A model generated the notes under the pieces. That model searched no databases. It saw nothing but the letters and a program-made list of their open reading frames with translations, and was not told where the DNA came from. A stretch of 58,451 bases of DNA from Clostridium cibarium (GTDB lineage: Bacteria; Bacillota; Clostridia; Clostridiales; Clostridiaceae), in contig NZ_JACSRA010000030.1 of the NCBI RefSeq assembly GCF_014836335.1, positions 1 to 58,451 on the forward strand, given 5' to 3'. Both the position numbers and the translations under genes were made by a program. Within the stretch, counting starts at the first letter, position 1; every line of letters starts with the position of its first letter. This document shows, piece by piece, positions 44,200 to 55,000 of this stretch.

Positions 44200-45522
44200 A
44201 TGAAATCTGCGTATTTTATTCCTACCAATAGAAAGATAGAAAGGTGTGCTAATAGCTATATTAAAGAGATAGTTTATGCAAAAGAAAATTATTCTCTAGA
44301 TATACCTTTTATAGTTGTTGAAACTAATGACTTTGATTTTGTAAAAGAAAATCACAAAGTTTTAGCAAATTTGAAAAAACAGTATCCAAATGTTGAGATT
44401 ATTCATATGACTACAGATATTCAAAAAAAATATTTTGATAAATTATTTGAGGGCATAGAAAGTGGAGAGCAAATAAAAAACATATTTACTAATACTGAAT
44501 CAAATTATGGTACAACTATGAATAAAATTTCCTTATTAACTTGTTCGTTAGGAGCAGAAGCCTTTCATAGGAGAGATTCAGATACATGCTTGATATTTGA
44601 TGAAATGTCAGATGTTCGTAACGTTTATCCAATAGAATATGAATTGAAGTATTTAGGAAAAAGGATTAAAGAATTGGCGGATAAAGGGATCAGTGTACCT
44701 AATGAGGTTAATAAGGATAAAGAAATTACGGTTGTAGGCGGTAATTACTTTGGTGAATGGAATCTTGATGTTAAAGACTTTGCTAGAAAATCTTTTGAAA
44801 TTATATATAAGTTATATGAATTACTAGGGTTTGAAAAAGATAGTATTAAGGAAATATGCGATGAGGCTTTTAGATTTGATGTACAATTTGAAGATAGAGA
44901 TAAATTAACATTAGTTACTTCAGTTAATGATGGACTGAACCCTGATTGTGGTAATGTGGCTGTATATAAATTATTTGAGTACTTGCCTAATGTACCAGGA
45001 AAAAATACATTAGCTGCTGATTATTTTATGTTTGATACTGCAACAGCGCTAGGATTACCATCTCTTCATCATACTCGTACTGTATTTCATGAATATCATT
45101 CAGAAAGATTTGAATTTGAAAGAAAAAATCGTTACTGGTATGGTGTAGCTAAGTTTGCTGATTATTTCAATAATTATGGAACTATATATAATGATAATAT
45201 TAATGACGAATTTAGTTCAGAAAAAAAATTAATCTCTGAACCTATTATGAATATGCTTAAAGAAAGCATATCAGAATTTGAAAATCTAAGCAAAGATGAA
45301 CGTATTGATAGAATTAAGCAGATAGCAAGTCAGGTATTGATTCCCTTTGATGAGTCTTACGGAAAGATTGGTGAAAATTTATTAAAAAATGTAGAAGGAT
45401 ATATTAATGAAGCTGATGATGATTATAAAAAGCATATAATGTTACTTGATAATTGGAATTCTATAATTTCAAAGGCAAAAACAATTGATATAAGAAAATT
45501 TATTGGAGGATTTAATGAATAG
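44200..45522 (+). CDS. Conserved hypothetical, possibly GT-A-like (DUF6271-like)
   Basis: A 440-residue protein I cannot assign with confidence. The start SAYFIPTNRKIERCANSYI, the alternating strand/helix pattern and HRRDSDTC (about 124-131) resemble GT-A nucleotide-diphospho-sugar folds, and I recall similar openings in the DUF6271 proteins of antibiotic clusters. SVNDGLNPDCGNVAVYKLFEY and LGLPSLHHTRTVFHEYHSER are other conserved-looking blocks. AGAAAGGAAG precedes the ATG. Overlaps the MATE gene by 8 bases. Likely a tailoring or glycosyl transfer step. Confidence 0.45.
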   Translation: MKSAYFIPTNRKIERCANSYIKEIVYAKENYSLDIPFIVVETNDFDFVKENHKVLANLKKQYPNVEIIHMTTDIQKKYFDKLFEGIESGEQIKNIFTNTESNYGTTMNKISLLTCSLGAEAFHRRDSDTCLIFDEMSDVRNVYPIEYELKYLGKRIKELADKGISVPNEVNKDKEITVVGGNYFGEWNLDVKDFARKSFEIIYKLYELLGFEKDSIKEICDEAFRFDVQFEDRDKLTLVTSVNDGLNPDCGNVAVYKLFEYLPNVPGKNTLAADYFMFDTATALGLPSLHHTRTVFHEYHSERFEFERKNRYWYGVAKFADYFNNYGTIYNDNINDEFSSEKKLISEPIMNMLKESISEFENLSKDERIDRIKQIASQVLIPFDESYGKIGENLLKNVEGYINEADDDYKKHIMLLDNWNSIISKAKTIDIRKFIGGFNE

Positions 45523-46849
45523 TAGATATAAGAAAATTTTGATGCTAGCATTACCTATAGTTATTCAAGAAATTGTTTTTCAGATACAAGGAATTGTAGA
45601 TAAAATGTTTCTTGGGAAAATTGATTTTAGTTTTATATCAGTAATTGGTAATGTAACATACCCATTAAATATTACTTATGCGATTATTATCGCAGTTTGT
45701 ACAGGTGTAACAATATTAATTGGTCAAAACCATGAATCAAAAGATAAGGTATCAAGATATACCATTGCAGCACTTAAATACAATTTACTATTTGGGGTAC
45801 TTATATTTATACTATGGAAGTTTATTTCTAAACCTTTGTTTGGAATAATTGATGTAAGTCCAACTCTTTTACCTATGTGTATGGATTATATGTTTTATAT
45901 TTCATTTTACTTAATTTTATGTGGCGTTGATTCAACACTTCAATCACTATCACAAGGTTTAGGGGTAACATATCCTATACTATACGGATCAATTATTAAG
46001 GTTGTAGTAAACATAATTTTAGACTGGCTGTTTATATGTGAGCCTTTTGGCATTCCTTGTTTTGGAATAAAAGGGGCTGCAATAGCAACTGCAATAGCAA
46101 ATTCTGTGGGTACCATATACTTGTTTTGGTATCTTTTGATGCACAAGTCTGTGATTAATTTAAGGATAAAAAGTTCAATTTCAAGTGATATAAAGCATTT
46201 TGTAGAAATATTAAAGCTAGGGCTTCCAACTAGTGCTGAATCACTATTTTGGTATGTTGGAAGTTTTGTTGTAACAAAATTTCTAAATATATTAAGTGAA
46301 AATGAGGTTGGTATTTATTCTTTGATTACAAGTATTGAAATGCTTTTATATGTGTTTTGTACCGCTTTTGGTACTGCAACGCTAAGTTTAATAAGTCGTA
46401 ATATAAGTAAATCAAAAAGTAATGAAATTAGAAATATTTTTGGTGATTGTTTAAAGTTGAATCTTTTAATTATATGTAGTTTATCAGTAATTTCTTATAT
46501 AGCTAGATATCAGATATTAAATATATTTACAAATGAAACTTCAATTATTATTCAGTCTAATATATATTTAATTGTAATGTTTGTAACATTAATTCCTAAA
46601 ACCTTGAATGTAATAATAGGAAGTAGTATACGTGCCATGGGAAATGTTAAGTGGATGTTACTAACTCAAATCATTGGAACATCTATTACAGTAGTTGTGT
46701 CATATTTACTAGTATTTAAAGTTGGCATTGGAACATTAGGAGTATTTATTACATTTTTCATTGATGAACTGGTTAGATCCATTATAAATTATATAAAATT
46801 TCATTACATGACTAACAATATATCAGCTAATTCCCCTGTTGTGATTTAA
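45515..46849 (+). CDS. MATE-family efflux transporter
   Basis: A 444-residue, 12-helix multidrug and toxic compound extrusion protein. The start at 45515 follows TTGGAGGA closely. Typical blocks are LPIVIQEIVFQIQGIVDKMFLG, GIKGAAIATAIANSVGTI and the second-half start LKLGLPTSAESLFW. Its place inside a biosynthetic operon suggests export of the product or self-protection. Cation specificity cannot be judged. Confidence 0.9.
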   Translation: MNSRYKKILMLALPIVIQEIVFQIQGIVDKMFLGKIDFSFISVIGNVTYPLNITYAIIIAVCTGVTILIGQNHESKDKVSRYTIAALKYNLLFGVLIFILWKFISKPLFGIIDVSPTLLPMCMDYMFYISFYLILCGVDSTLQSLSQGLGVTYPILYGSIIKVVVNIILDWLFICEPFGIPCFGIKGAAIATAIANSVGTIYLFWYLLMHKSVINLRIKSSISSDIKHFVEILKLGLPTSAESLFWYVGSFVVTKFLNILSENEVGIYSLITSIEMLLYVFCTAFGTATLSLISRNISKSKSNEIRNIFGDCLKLNLLIICSLSVISYIARYQILNIFTNETSIIIQSNIYLIVMFVTLIPKTLNVIIGSSIRAMGNVKWMLLTQIIGTSITVVVSYLLVFKVGIGTLGVFITFFIDELVRSIINYIKFHYMTNNISANSPVVI

Positions 46850-46866
46850 GGAGATGATATTAAATT

Positions 46867-47922
46867 ATGGATAAAGTATTAGTTAGTGTTATAATTCCCA
46901 CATATAATAGGGAAAAAACATTACCGAGGTCTATAAACTCAGTACTTAATCAAACAGTTGAAAATTTTGAACTATTAATAGTGGATGATAGAAGTACTGA
47001 CAATACAAAAGATATGATTACGGAATATATGAAGAAAGACAAAAGAATAAAATATATAGTAAACACTAATACAAAAGGTGTAGCAGGTGCTAGAAATAGC
47101 GGAATTAAAAATTCAGTTGGTAAATATATTGCTTTTTTAGATTCTGATGATGAATGGGAATGTTTTCACTTAGAAAAATCAATAGAATTAATTGAGAAAA
47201 CAAATTCTACCGTATGTTTTGCTTATTGGCATGAGAAACATGGTGATTCAATCGAGGACATTGGTGATTCAGAAGAGATAAAAATGAAATTAAATTCTGC
47301 TGTACAAGCTTCATGTGTGACTGATTATAATGATTATTTTTGTTTAGAAAAAAGTTTTTTAGAATTTTCAATAATCAATTATTTTTATTGTTATCATATA
47401 AATACTCTAGTTATGGAAAGAGAAAATATAAATATAACAGGAAAATTTAGAGAAGATTTATTTACAAGTGAAGATGTAGATTTAGTATTAAGAATTATTG
47501 ATAAGTGTAAGGTTGTCATACACAAGAAAGCTCATTTTATTTATTATGATGATGGTGATAATAATTTGTATTCTTATATTGATAGAGAAAACGTAGAGAT
47601 TTCTAAAGTGATGAAAGATAAAGAAATTGTAGCTAAACTCACTTTTGATGGAGAAAATAAAAATAATATGAGAAAATATTTAAAGCTGTTGGTTAATAAA
47701 TCTGATAATATAAAAAATAGAACAAGGTGTATTGATATTATTAACAAGCGTATAGAAGAAAAATATTATACATTAGCATTTATCAATTCACCAGGGATTA
47801 AATCTGTAAAATATGCAAGAAAACTATTTTTCATGAATAGAAATTTTAGTAATTTCAAATTTTTCTGCAGATGTGTTTTTTCTTCCAAGAAACATGACAT
47901 TTACAACTTTGATTTTAATTAA
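46867..47922 (+). CDS. Glycosyltransferase family 2
   Basis: A 351-residue GT-A fold glycosyltransferase. The opening VSVIIPTYNREKTLPRSINS and LIVDDRSTDNT are nucleotide-sugar binding, and IAFLDSDDEW (about 90-99) carries the DxD-type metal site. The C-terminal third is basic and lacks membrane helices. It would transfer the sugar produced by the operon to an acceptor. Last gene before the terminator at 47993; AAGGAGATG precedes the start. Confidence 0.9.
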   Translation: MDKVLVSVIIPTYNREKTLPRSINSVLNQTVENFELLIVDDRSTDNTKDMITEYMKKDKRIKYIVNTNTKGVAGARNSGIKNSVGKYIAFLDSDDEWECFHLEKSIELIEKTNSTVCFAYWHEKHGDSIEDIGDSEEIKMKLNSAVQASCVTDYNDYFCLEKSFLEFSIINYFYCYHINTLVMERENINITGKFREDLFTSEDVDLVLRIIDKCKVVIHKKAHFIYYDDGDNNLYSYIDRENVEISKVMKDKEIVAKLTFDGENKNNMRKYLKLLVNKSDNIKNRTRCIDIINKRIEEKYYTLAFINSPGIKSVKYARKLFFMNRNFSNFKFFCRCVFSSKKHDIYNFDFN

Positions 47923-47992
47923 TATATTTAAAGTATCTTGTCTTTTTAAATAAAAATTGTGCATTTGAAACGGTAAGATTCGACTACACCCC

Positions 47993-48022
47993 AAAATCCA
48001 CGACAGGAATGTCGTGGATTTT
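47993..48022 (+). terminator. Strong intrinsic terminator after the sugar operon
   Basis: A perfect 13-bp stem AAAATCCACGACA/TGTCGTGGATTTT with GGAA loop, ending in T residues. It is richer in GC than its surroundings. Confidence 0.85.
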
Positions 48023-48274
48023 TATATTTAATGAATATATTGAAGCGTTAAATAGTATATTTAAGTTAGATAAAAAGTTAGTCAATCCTATTTATATTAA
48101 TATAGATGAAAGTGCATTTGATATAAAATTACAAACATTCCAGAGTGTAAAAAGTTTATGAAAGATATAATCAAACTCATCATATAAGTGGAAAATTTTT
48201 TCCCTTTTTCGGGGAATTTTTATTGACACCAACAGCTTAGACAGGGAGAGAAAAATGAACATTCCAAATTATTA

Positions 48275-48303
48275 TTGACAAATGTGTAAGGTAAGTATAT
48301 ATT
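48275..48303 (+). promoter_or_regulatory. Promoter for the ABC exporter leader
   Basis: TTGACA (48275-48280), 17 bases, TATATT (48298-48303). Confidence 0.7.
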
Positions 48304-48596
48304 TATGTTAATAAAAGTATTATTTACATAAATATAGAAAAAAATAGGTTTTTATGACAAACATATCAGTTAATAAAATTGAACTTGAAGCGTAGTTGAA
48401 GTTGATTTAGAGAAGGTAAAATCTTAAGTACAACCATTTTATCCTATCAGAGCTTTGTCTTTTTTTAGTGTTATTCCGTCAAACTTCATGAGAAGAGATT
48501 GGTCATTAGGTTATGTTTGAATTAATGAAACTGCTTAAAGCATGTGGGTTCAGTGTTTTACAAAAAGAGTAATTATATATGAAAAAGGGGGGCGTT

Positions 48597-50291
48597 ATGA
48601 AAAAATACATATTTAAATTTAAAGGTTTGCTTGCGACTACTATCTTATTAGTAAGTATAGATGCAGTTATTAGTGTAGCTATATCATTTATGCTAAAGTA
48701 TATTATTGATTTAGCTGAGGGGGATAATATAAATATTTTTTTTAGAGGTGTAGTACTTTTAGGGGCTTATACAGGAGTGTCGCTAATATTTAAATTTGCA
48801 TTATATATTTCTAAAGCAATATATATAAGAAAAACTATGACTTATTTAAAAAATGATATGTTTTCTAATATATTAAATAAAGATATAAAAACCTTTAATG
48901 AGCAAAATAGTGCAAACTATATTTCTTTACTTACAAATGATGTAAATATGCTAGAACAAGATTGTTTTCTTAATATGTTTAACTTAATTAACTATTTAGT
49001 ATCATTTATAGCAGCGCTAATTTCTGCTATATACTTAAATTTATCAATAACTATTGCAATACTTGTCCTTGCTTTAATAGCTATGTTTATTCCAAAATTA
49101 TTTGGAGGTAAATTATCAAGTAAGAAGAAAGTCTATTCAAGGTCATTAGAAGAACTTACAAGTAAAACAAAGGATATACTTTCAGGTTTTGAGGTAGTAA
49201 GAAATTTCAATATTTTCTCAAAAGCTAAAAAAATGTATAATGAAAGCAATTCTAATGTAGAGATAAAAAAACAGGAGTTTTCAATATATAACGGAATAGT
49301 TGATTGTTGTGCTGAATTTTTAGGTATTCTAATGTTTATTATTCCTTTAATATTTGGAGGATACTTATTAATAAAAAAAGAAATTACTATGGGTACATTA
49401 ATAGGGTTAATTCAATTAATGAATTATTTATCTAACCCAGTTGTTCAAAGCATACAAATTATAAATAAGATTAAATCTTTAACCAGTATATCTGAGAAGA
49501 TAAATTCTTTAGCAACAGGGGAATGTGAAGGTGGAGGAAAATATGAATTAACTAGTTTTGAAAAAAATATAGAGTTTAAAGATGTTTCTTTTAGCTATGA
49601 TGGAAGTAAACTAGCACTAGAAAATGTTAATATAGAATTTGAAAAAGGAAAGAAATATGCCATAGTTGGAGGAAGTGGAAGCGGTAAATCTACAATCGTA
49701 AAGCTTATTTTAGGATATTACAATGATTTTAAAGGTCAAATATTTATTGATGGAATTAATAATGAAGATATAAAATTAGATGATATATACAAACATATTT
49801 CAGTAATACAACAAAATGTATTTATGTTTGATGGAACGATTAAAGATAATGTTACCTTATATCAAGACTATAGTGATGAAGAAATAATGGATGTAATAGA
49901 GAAAGCAGGACTTTCAAATCTCATAGAAAGATTACCAAATGGAATTTATGAAGAAATAGGTGAAAATGGAGGTAAATTATCAGGTGGAGAAAAGCAAAGA
50001 ATAGCTATAGCTAGATCATTAATCAAGAAATCGTCTATAATGCTTCTTGATGAATCAACATCAGCTTTAGATAATGAGACTGCTTATAGTATAGAAAAAT
50101 CTCTTTTACATTTAGAGGATGTGACTTTAATTGTAATTACTCATAAACTTATGGAGGATACCCTTAAGGATTATGATGAAATTATAGCAGTTAATGCAGG
50201 AAATGTAATAGAAACAGGTGATTTCTACAGTTTAATTAATAAGAAAGAGTATTTTTATAGTTTATATTATGTAGCAGAAGGATGCGAATAG
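48597..50291 (+). CDS. ABC exporter, fused membrane and ATPase domains
   Basis: A 564-residue half-transporter: six helices (about 10-300) and a C-terminal ATPase with Walker A GGSGSGKST (about 361-369), signature LSGGEKQRIAIARSL and Walker B IMLLDESTSALD. The start at 48597 is preceded by AAGGGGGG, closer to the ATG than usual. It has no peptidase C39 domain, so it does not process a leader peptide. Standing upstream of the aminomutase and NRPS genes it is a candidate exporter for the peptide. Terminator at 50376. Confidence 0.9.
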   Translation: MKKYIFKFKGLLATTILLVSIDAVISVAISFMLKYIIDLAEGDNINIFFRGVVLLGAYTGVSLIFKFALYISKAIYIRKTMTYLKNDMFSNILNKDIKTFNEQNSANYISLLTNDVNMLEQDCFLNMFNLINYLVSFIAALISAIYLNLSITIAILVLALIAMFIPKLFGGKLSSKKKVYSRSLEELTSKTKDILSGFEVVRNFNIFSKAKKMYNESNSNVEIKKQEFSIYNGIVDCCAEFLGILMFIIPLIFGGYLLIKKEITMGTLIGLIQLMNYLSNPVVQSIQIINKIKSLTSISEKINSLATGECEGGGKYELTSFEKNIEFKDVSFSYDGSKLALENVNIEFEKGKKYAIVGGSGSGKSTIVKLILGYYNDFKGQIFIDGINNEDIKLDDIYKHISVIQQNVFMFDGTIKDNVTLYQDYSDEEIMDVIEKAGLSNLIERLPNGIYEEIGENGGKLSGGEKQRIAIARSLIKKSSIMLLDESTSALDNETAYSIEKSLLHLEDVTLIVITHKLMEDTLKDYDEIIAVNAGNVIETGDFYSLINKKEYFYSLYYVAEGCE

Positions 50292-50718
50292 ATGACTATT
50301 TTGTAGATTACAATAATAGTGTAATTGATAATTTAATATAAAAAAATAGCAGATTATATATGAATTTTAATTATTCACCAAATTTATTTCAAGAGGATTT
50401 ATTGAAATAAATTTGGTGTTATTTTTTTGCTTTTAAAAGAAACTAGATAGTTTTGTTTTTGCTAAATTGTATCTGATGCTTAATTAATAGGTTACATATA
50501 GCTAAATAAGGGTTAAAAGGTATAATTTTAAGCCATTTATTAAAATGAAAAGCTTGATTATTTTCAAGAATACATTATAATATAATCATATGAAAAAAAT
50601 GACAAAATTGTAACAAATAACAATAATATGAGAAATATAAGGAATAATTAGTTGTAATATTAAGAGTTACAAAAATTTATAATTTAAATTGGGGAAAAAT
50701 AAAAGAGGGGGCTAGGAA
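50292..50718 (+). other. Gap between the exporter and lysine aminomutase
   Basis: No gene is visible in these 427 bases. The first part carries the exporter terminator; the rest is very AT-rich (about 80%) leader for the aminomutase gene. No clear -35/-10 pair is seen, so the promoter may be regulator-dependent. AGAGGGGG before 50719 is the ribosome site. Confidence 0.5.
50376..50427 (+). terminator. Long-stem intrinsic terminator after the exporter
   Basis: A perfect 17-bp stem CACCAAATTTATTTCAA/TTGAAATAAATTTGGTG (50376-50392, 50402-50418), then TTATTTTTTT. It separates the exporter transcript from the aminomutase-NRPS transcript. Confidence 0.9.
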
Positions 50719-51912
50719 ATGAGAGTTAATAGAAGATCTGAAATTTTTAACGATGTGAGTGATGAAGAATGGAATGATTGGAGGTGGCAATTTAAAAATA
50801 GGATTGAGACTATAGAAGAATTAAGTAAGTACATAAAATTAACTCCCGAAGAGGAAAGTGGAATAAGTGAGCTTAAAGTATTAAGAATGGCAATTACACC
50901 ATATTATTTGAGTTTAATTGATGAAAATGATCCAGAAGATCCAATTAGAAAGCAAGCAATTCCGACAGTATCAGAATTACATATAGCTCCTGGAGAAAGT
51001 TTGGATCCGTTAGCAGAGGAGAATAGTTCTGTTGTAAAAGGATTGGTTCATCGATATCCTGATAGAGTATTAATGTTAATTACGGATCAATGTAGTATGT
51101 ATTGTAGGCATTGTACAAGACGAAGACTTGTTGGACAAAAAGATAAAGCACTTCCTATTGATGAGGTAAATAAAGCTATAGAATACATATCTAAGACTCC
51201 TAAGATAAGAGATGTACTTATTTCAGGGGGAGACTCATTACTTGTGGGTGATGAAGAATTAGAATACATAATAAGTAAGGTAAGGGATATACCTCATGTT
51301 GAAATTATAAGATTAGGTTCAAGAGTTCCTGTAGTTATGCCACAAAGAATTACTCCTAAATTAGTTAAAATGTTATCTAAGTATCATCCAATATGGTTAA
51401 ATACACAATTTAATCATCCAAATGAAATAACAGAAGATTCAAAAAGAGCATGTGAAATGTTGGCAAATGCAGGGATACCTTTAGGTAATCAATCGGTACT
51501 TTTACGAAATATAAATGATTCAGTTGATATAATGAAAAAACTGGTAAATGACTTGGTTAAGATAAGAGTTAGGCCATACTATATTTATCAATGCGATCTT
51601 TCTGTAGGTTTGGAGCATTTTAGGACATCTGTATCAAAAGGAATAGAAATTATGGAAGGATTGAGAGGTCACACATCAGGATTATGTGTACCAAGTTTTG
51701 TTGTAGATGCGCCAGGTGGTGGTGGCAAAATTCCACTAATGCCAAACTACATGATTTATCAAGGGGATAATAAAGTAGTATTAAGAAATTATGAGGGGAA
51801 AATTATAACTTATCAAGAACCAATACGCAATAATGAAAGGTGCAAATCTTGCGATAATAGAGAAGAAAATTGGATTAAACTCTCAGATATTTTAGAGTTT
51901 GAAAATGTGTAA
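50719..51912 (+). CDS. kamA: Lysine 2,3-aminomutase (radical SAM, PLP)
   Basis: A 397-residue radical SAM enzyme converting L-lysine to L-beta-lysine. The [4Fe-4S] cysteines are Cys125, Cys129 and Cys132 (CSMYCRHC), the PLP lysine is Lys337 in PGGGGK, and Asp293 (QCDLS) and Asp330 (VVDAPG), which bind the lysine side-chain amine in the C. subterminale enzyme, are both present at the same numbers. Glutamate 2,3-aminomutases lack these aspartates, so lysine is the expected substrate. Its place 108 bases before the NRPS suggests supply of beta-lysine rather than lysine fermentation, whose other genes are absent. Confidence 0.93.
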   Translation: MRVNRRSEIFNDVSDEEWNDWRWQFKNRIETIEELSKYIKLTPEEESGISELKVLRMAITPYYLSLIDENDPEDPIRKQAIPTVSELHIAPGESLDPLAEENSSVVKGLVHRYPDRVLMLITDQCSMYCRHCTRRRLVGQKDKALPIDEVNKAIEYISKTPKIRDVLISGGDSLLVGDEELEYIISKVRDIPHVEIIRLGSRVPVVMPQRITPKLVKMLSKYHPIWLNTQFNHPNEITEDSKRACEMLANAGIPLGNQSVLLRNINDSVDIMKKLVNDLVKIRVRPYYIYQCDLSVGLEHFRTSVSKGIEIMEGLRGHTSGLCVPSFVVDAPGGGGKIPLMPNYMIYQGDNKVVLRNYEGKIITYQEPIRNNERCKSCDNREENWIKLSDILEFENV

Positions 51913-52020
51913 TAAAAAATATTACATAAAGTGATAAGTGAATTATATGAATGTTTTTGAAAAGGGGTGAATATTTAGTGGGATATACATGAAGTATAAG
52001 GTTCCCATTAAAGATAAAGC

Positions 52021-55000
52021 ATGGTATTAAAAAAAGAGGGCTATGAGGAGTTATTAGTAGATAATGTTGATATTTTAACAGAAGAAGAAAAGAAGAGAAT
52101 ACTTTATGATTTCAATGATACATATATAGAATGTGAAAAGAATAAAACTATACATAAAATTTTTGAGAAACAAGTTGAGAAGACTCCAGACAATATTGCA
52201 GTAATATTTGATGATAAGAAGTTGACGTATAGACAATTAAATGAAAAGGCTAATAATATTGCAAGAATATTGAGGAAGAAAGGGATAAGTTCTAACAATA
52301 TAGTAGCAATAATGGTTGAACGTTCTTTGGAGATGGTTATAGGGGTACTAGGTATATTGAAGGCAGGTGGCACATATTTACCTATAGATCCAGAATATCC
52401 AGAGGAAAGAATAAAGTATATTATAAATGAAGCTAAAGTTAATATGCTATTAATTCATAATAAGGTAAGGAATAAGATTCAGTTTTCAGGGGAGATAATA
52501 AATCTAGATGATGAACTATTATATAAAGGTGATGGCAGTAATTTAGGAAATATAAAATCACCTGAGGATGCGGCTTATATTATATATACATCTGGAACAA
52601 CAGGAAATCCAAAAGGAATCATAACAGAGAATAGAAATGTAGTAACATATACAAATTCATTTATTAAATTATATAAATTGACTGACATTGATGCTACATT
52701 ACAACAAGCATCCTTTACTTTTGACGGTTTTGTAGAAGAAATATATAGTGTTTTGTTTGTAGGTGGAAGAATAATTGTTCCTAAAAATGAAGAAGTAAAA
52801 GATGCAATAAGTTTAAGAAATTTAATAATACAATATAAGGTTACCATATTAAGTTGTTCACCATTAATTTTAAGTCAATTTAATAATCTAGATCCTATGC
52901 CATCTGTACATACTTTTTTAAGTAGTAGTGATGTTTTGAAGAGTGAATATTTTTCGAATATTATTACATATTCTAATGTATATAATATGTATGGTCCATC
53001 TGAAACTACAGTTTGTGCAACTTACTATAAATGTAATAGTAATGAAAAATCTAAAGTACTTGTTGGTAAGCCAATAAATAATTATAAGGTATATATTCTA
53101 GATAAGGATCTTAACGTTCTTCCTATAGGAGTGGCAGGAGAAGTATTTATATCAGGAGGAGGAGTATCAAGAGGATATTTAAATAATGAAAAGTTAACAA
53201 AGGAAAAGTTCCTTGAAAATCCTTTTATAGAGGGTACTAGAATGTATAGAACAGGAGATTTAGCTAAGTGGACACAAGATGGAAACATTGAACTATTGGG
53301 AAGAATAGATAAGCAAGTTAAAATAAGGGGATATAGAATAGAATTAAATGAGGTAGAAAGTGCCTTATTGAGGCATGAGTTAATAAGAGAAGTAGTAGTA
53401 ATAGCTAGAGACGATATAAGTAGCAGTAAATATTTATGTGCCTATTTTGTAGCAGATAGAGAATTGACAGTAGGGGAAATGAAACAGCATTTAATGGATA
53501 AATTACCAGAGTACATGCTTCCTTCTTATTATATACAATTAGAAAAAATCCCTTTAACAATTAATGGCAAAATAGATCAAAGAGAATTACCAGAACCTTA
53601 TGGAAGGATAAATACTGGAACAGAGTATAGAGCAGCAAGAACTGAAGTAGAACAAATAATATCAAAGATTTGGAGAGATATATTAAGAGTTGATAAGGTT
53701 GGAATAAATGATAATTTCTTTGAATTAGGTGGAGACTCAATTAAGGCAACTATACTTATAACTAAACTAAATAAATACGTTAATTTTAAATTAAAATTAA
53801 AAGAAATATTTAAGTTAAATACAATAAAGAAAATTAGTGAGTATATAAGTAACACGAAAAGGAATGTATATGAGTCTATAGAAAAAACTGAAGAAAAAGA
53901 ATACTATAAAGTTTCTTCTGTTCAAAAGAGAATGTATATGCTTCAGCAGCACGATTTAAAAAGTACGGTATATAATGTGCCTACAGCAATTTTAATTAAT
54001 GGTTCAATGTATAAAGAGAAGGTTGAAGAAGTATTTAATAATATAGTAAAAAGGCATGAAAGTTTACGAACATACTTTGAAATAAATAACGGAAATATAA
54101 TTCAAAAAATACATGATAAAATAGAATTTAAGGTAGAGTATATAGAAAAAGTAAATAAGACAGCTAGTGAGATAGAGAAAACAATAAGAGAATTTATAAG
54201 ACCTTTTGATTTAGGAAAGGCACCTTTATTTAGGGTAGGTCTTATAAAGATAGAGAATGAAAAATATATATTAGTATTTGATATGCATCATATAATAGCT
54301 GATGGTATGTCTATACAAATAATAGAAGAGGAATTAGTAAAACTTTATAAAGGAGATACATTAGAAGATTTAAGAATACAGTACAAGGATTATTCAGATT
54401 GGCAAAGTAAATTTTTAAAATCAGAAGAAATGGTAAAGCAAAAAGAATATTGGTTAAACAGATTTTCAGATGAAATACCAGTATTAAATATGCCAACTGA
54501 CTTTGCAAGGCCAATAGTTCAAAGCTTTGAAGGTGAGACCCTTAAATTTAGCATTGATGAAGATTTAAAAGAAAAATTAAATATGATAGCAAATAAAAAT
54601 AGTAATACTATGTACATGGTATTGTTAGCAGCTTTTAATGTGTTATTAAATAAATATACAGGACAAGAAGATATAGTAATAGGTTCTGTTGTTTTAGGAA
54701 GAACACGTGATGAGGTTTCAAATGTAGTAGGTATGTTTGCAAACACTCTAGCTATGAGAAATCAACCTAAGGGAGAAAAAACATTTAGAGAGTTTTTAAC
54801 TGAAGTAAAGGAATGCGTGTTAGATGCTTACGAAAATCAAGATTATCAATATGAGGATTTTGTAACAAATATAGTTACTACAAGAGATACGAGCAGAAAT
54901 CCAATATTTGATTTTATGTTTGGATATCAGAATATGACATCTGAGGAAGAAAGTCTAAAGGAGATAAATGGACAACTTATTATTATAAATAATAGTGAAT

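Larger units (their letters stand above)
47923..48596 (+). other. 674-base non-coding stretch with terminator, promoter and long leader
   Basis: No convincing gene. It holds the operon terminator (47993-48022), a second terminator-like hairpin (about 48191-48220, TTTTTTCCC...GGGGAATTTTT), a promoter TTGACA-N17-TATATT (48275-48303), and then about 290 bases of untranslated leader before the ABC exporter. A 13-codon reading frame at about 48354-48395 (MTNISVNKIELEA) lies in the leader with a poor ribosome site. Confidence 0.55.

Noticed and set aside
48009..48161. A 50-codon reading frame starting inside the terminator hairpin after the sugar operon
   Set aside because: It starts in the hairpin arm, has no ribosome site and matches nothing I recognise; at best a relic.
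48354..48395. Thirteen-codon reading frame as a RiPP or signal peptide precursor for the ABC exporter
   Set aside because: Weak ribosome site, no leader/core features, and the exporter lacks a peptidase domain.
50719..51912. Glutamate 2,3-aminomutase instead of lysine aminomutase
   Set aside because: Asp293 and Asp330, which bind the lysine side chain, are both present.
51961..52020. GTG at 51977 behind a good AAGGGGTGA site as the NRPS start
   Set aside because: That frame stops after four codons and is not the NRPS frame.
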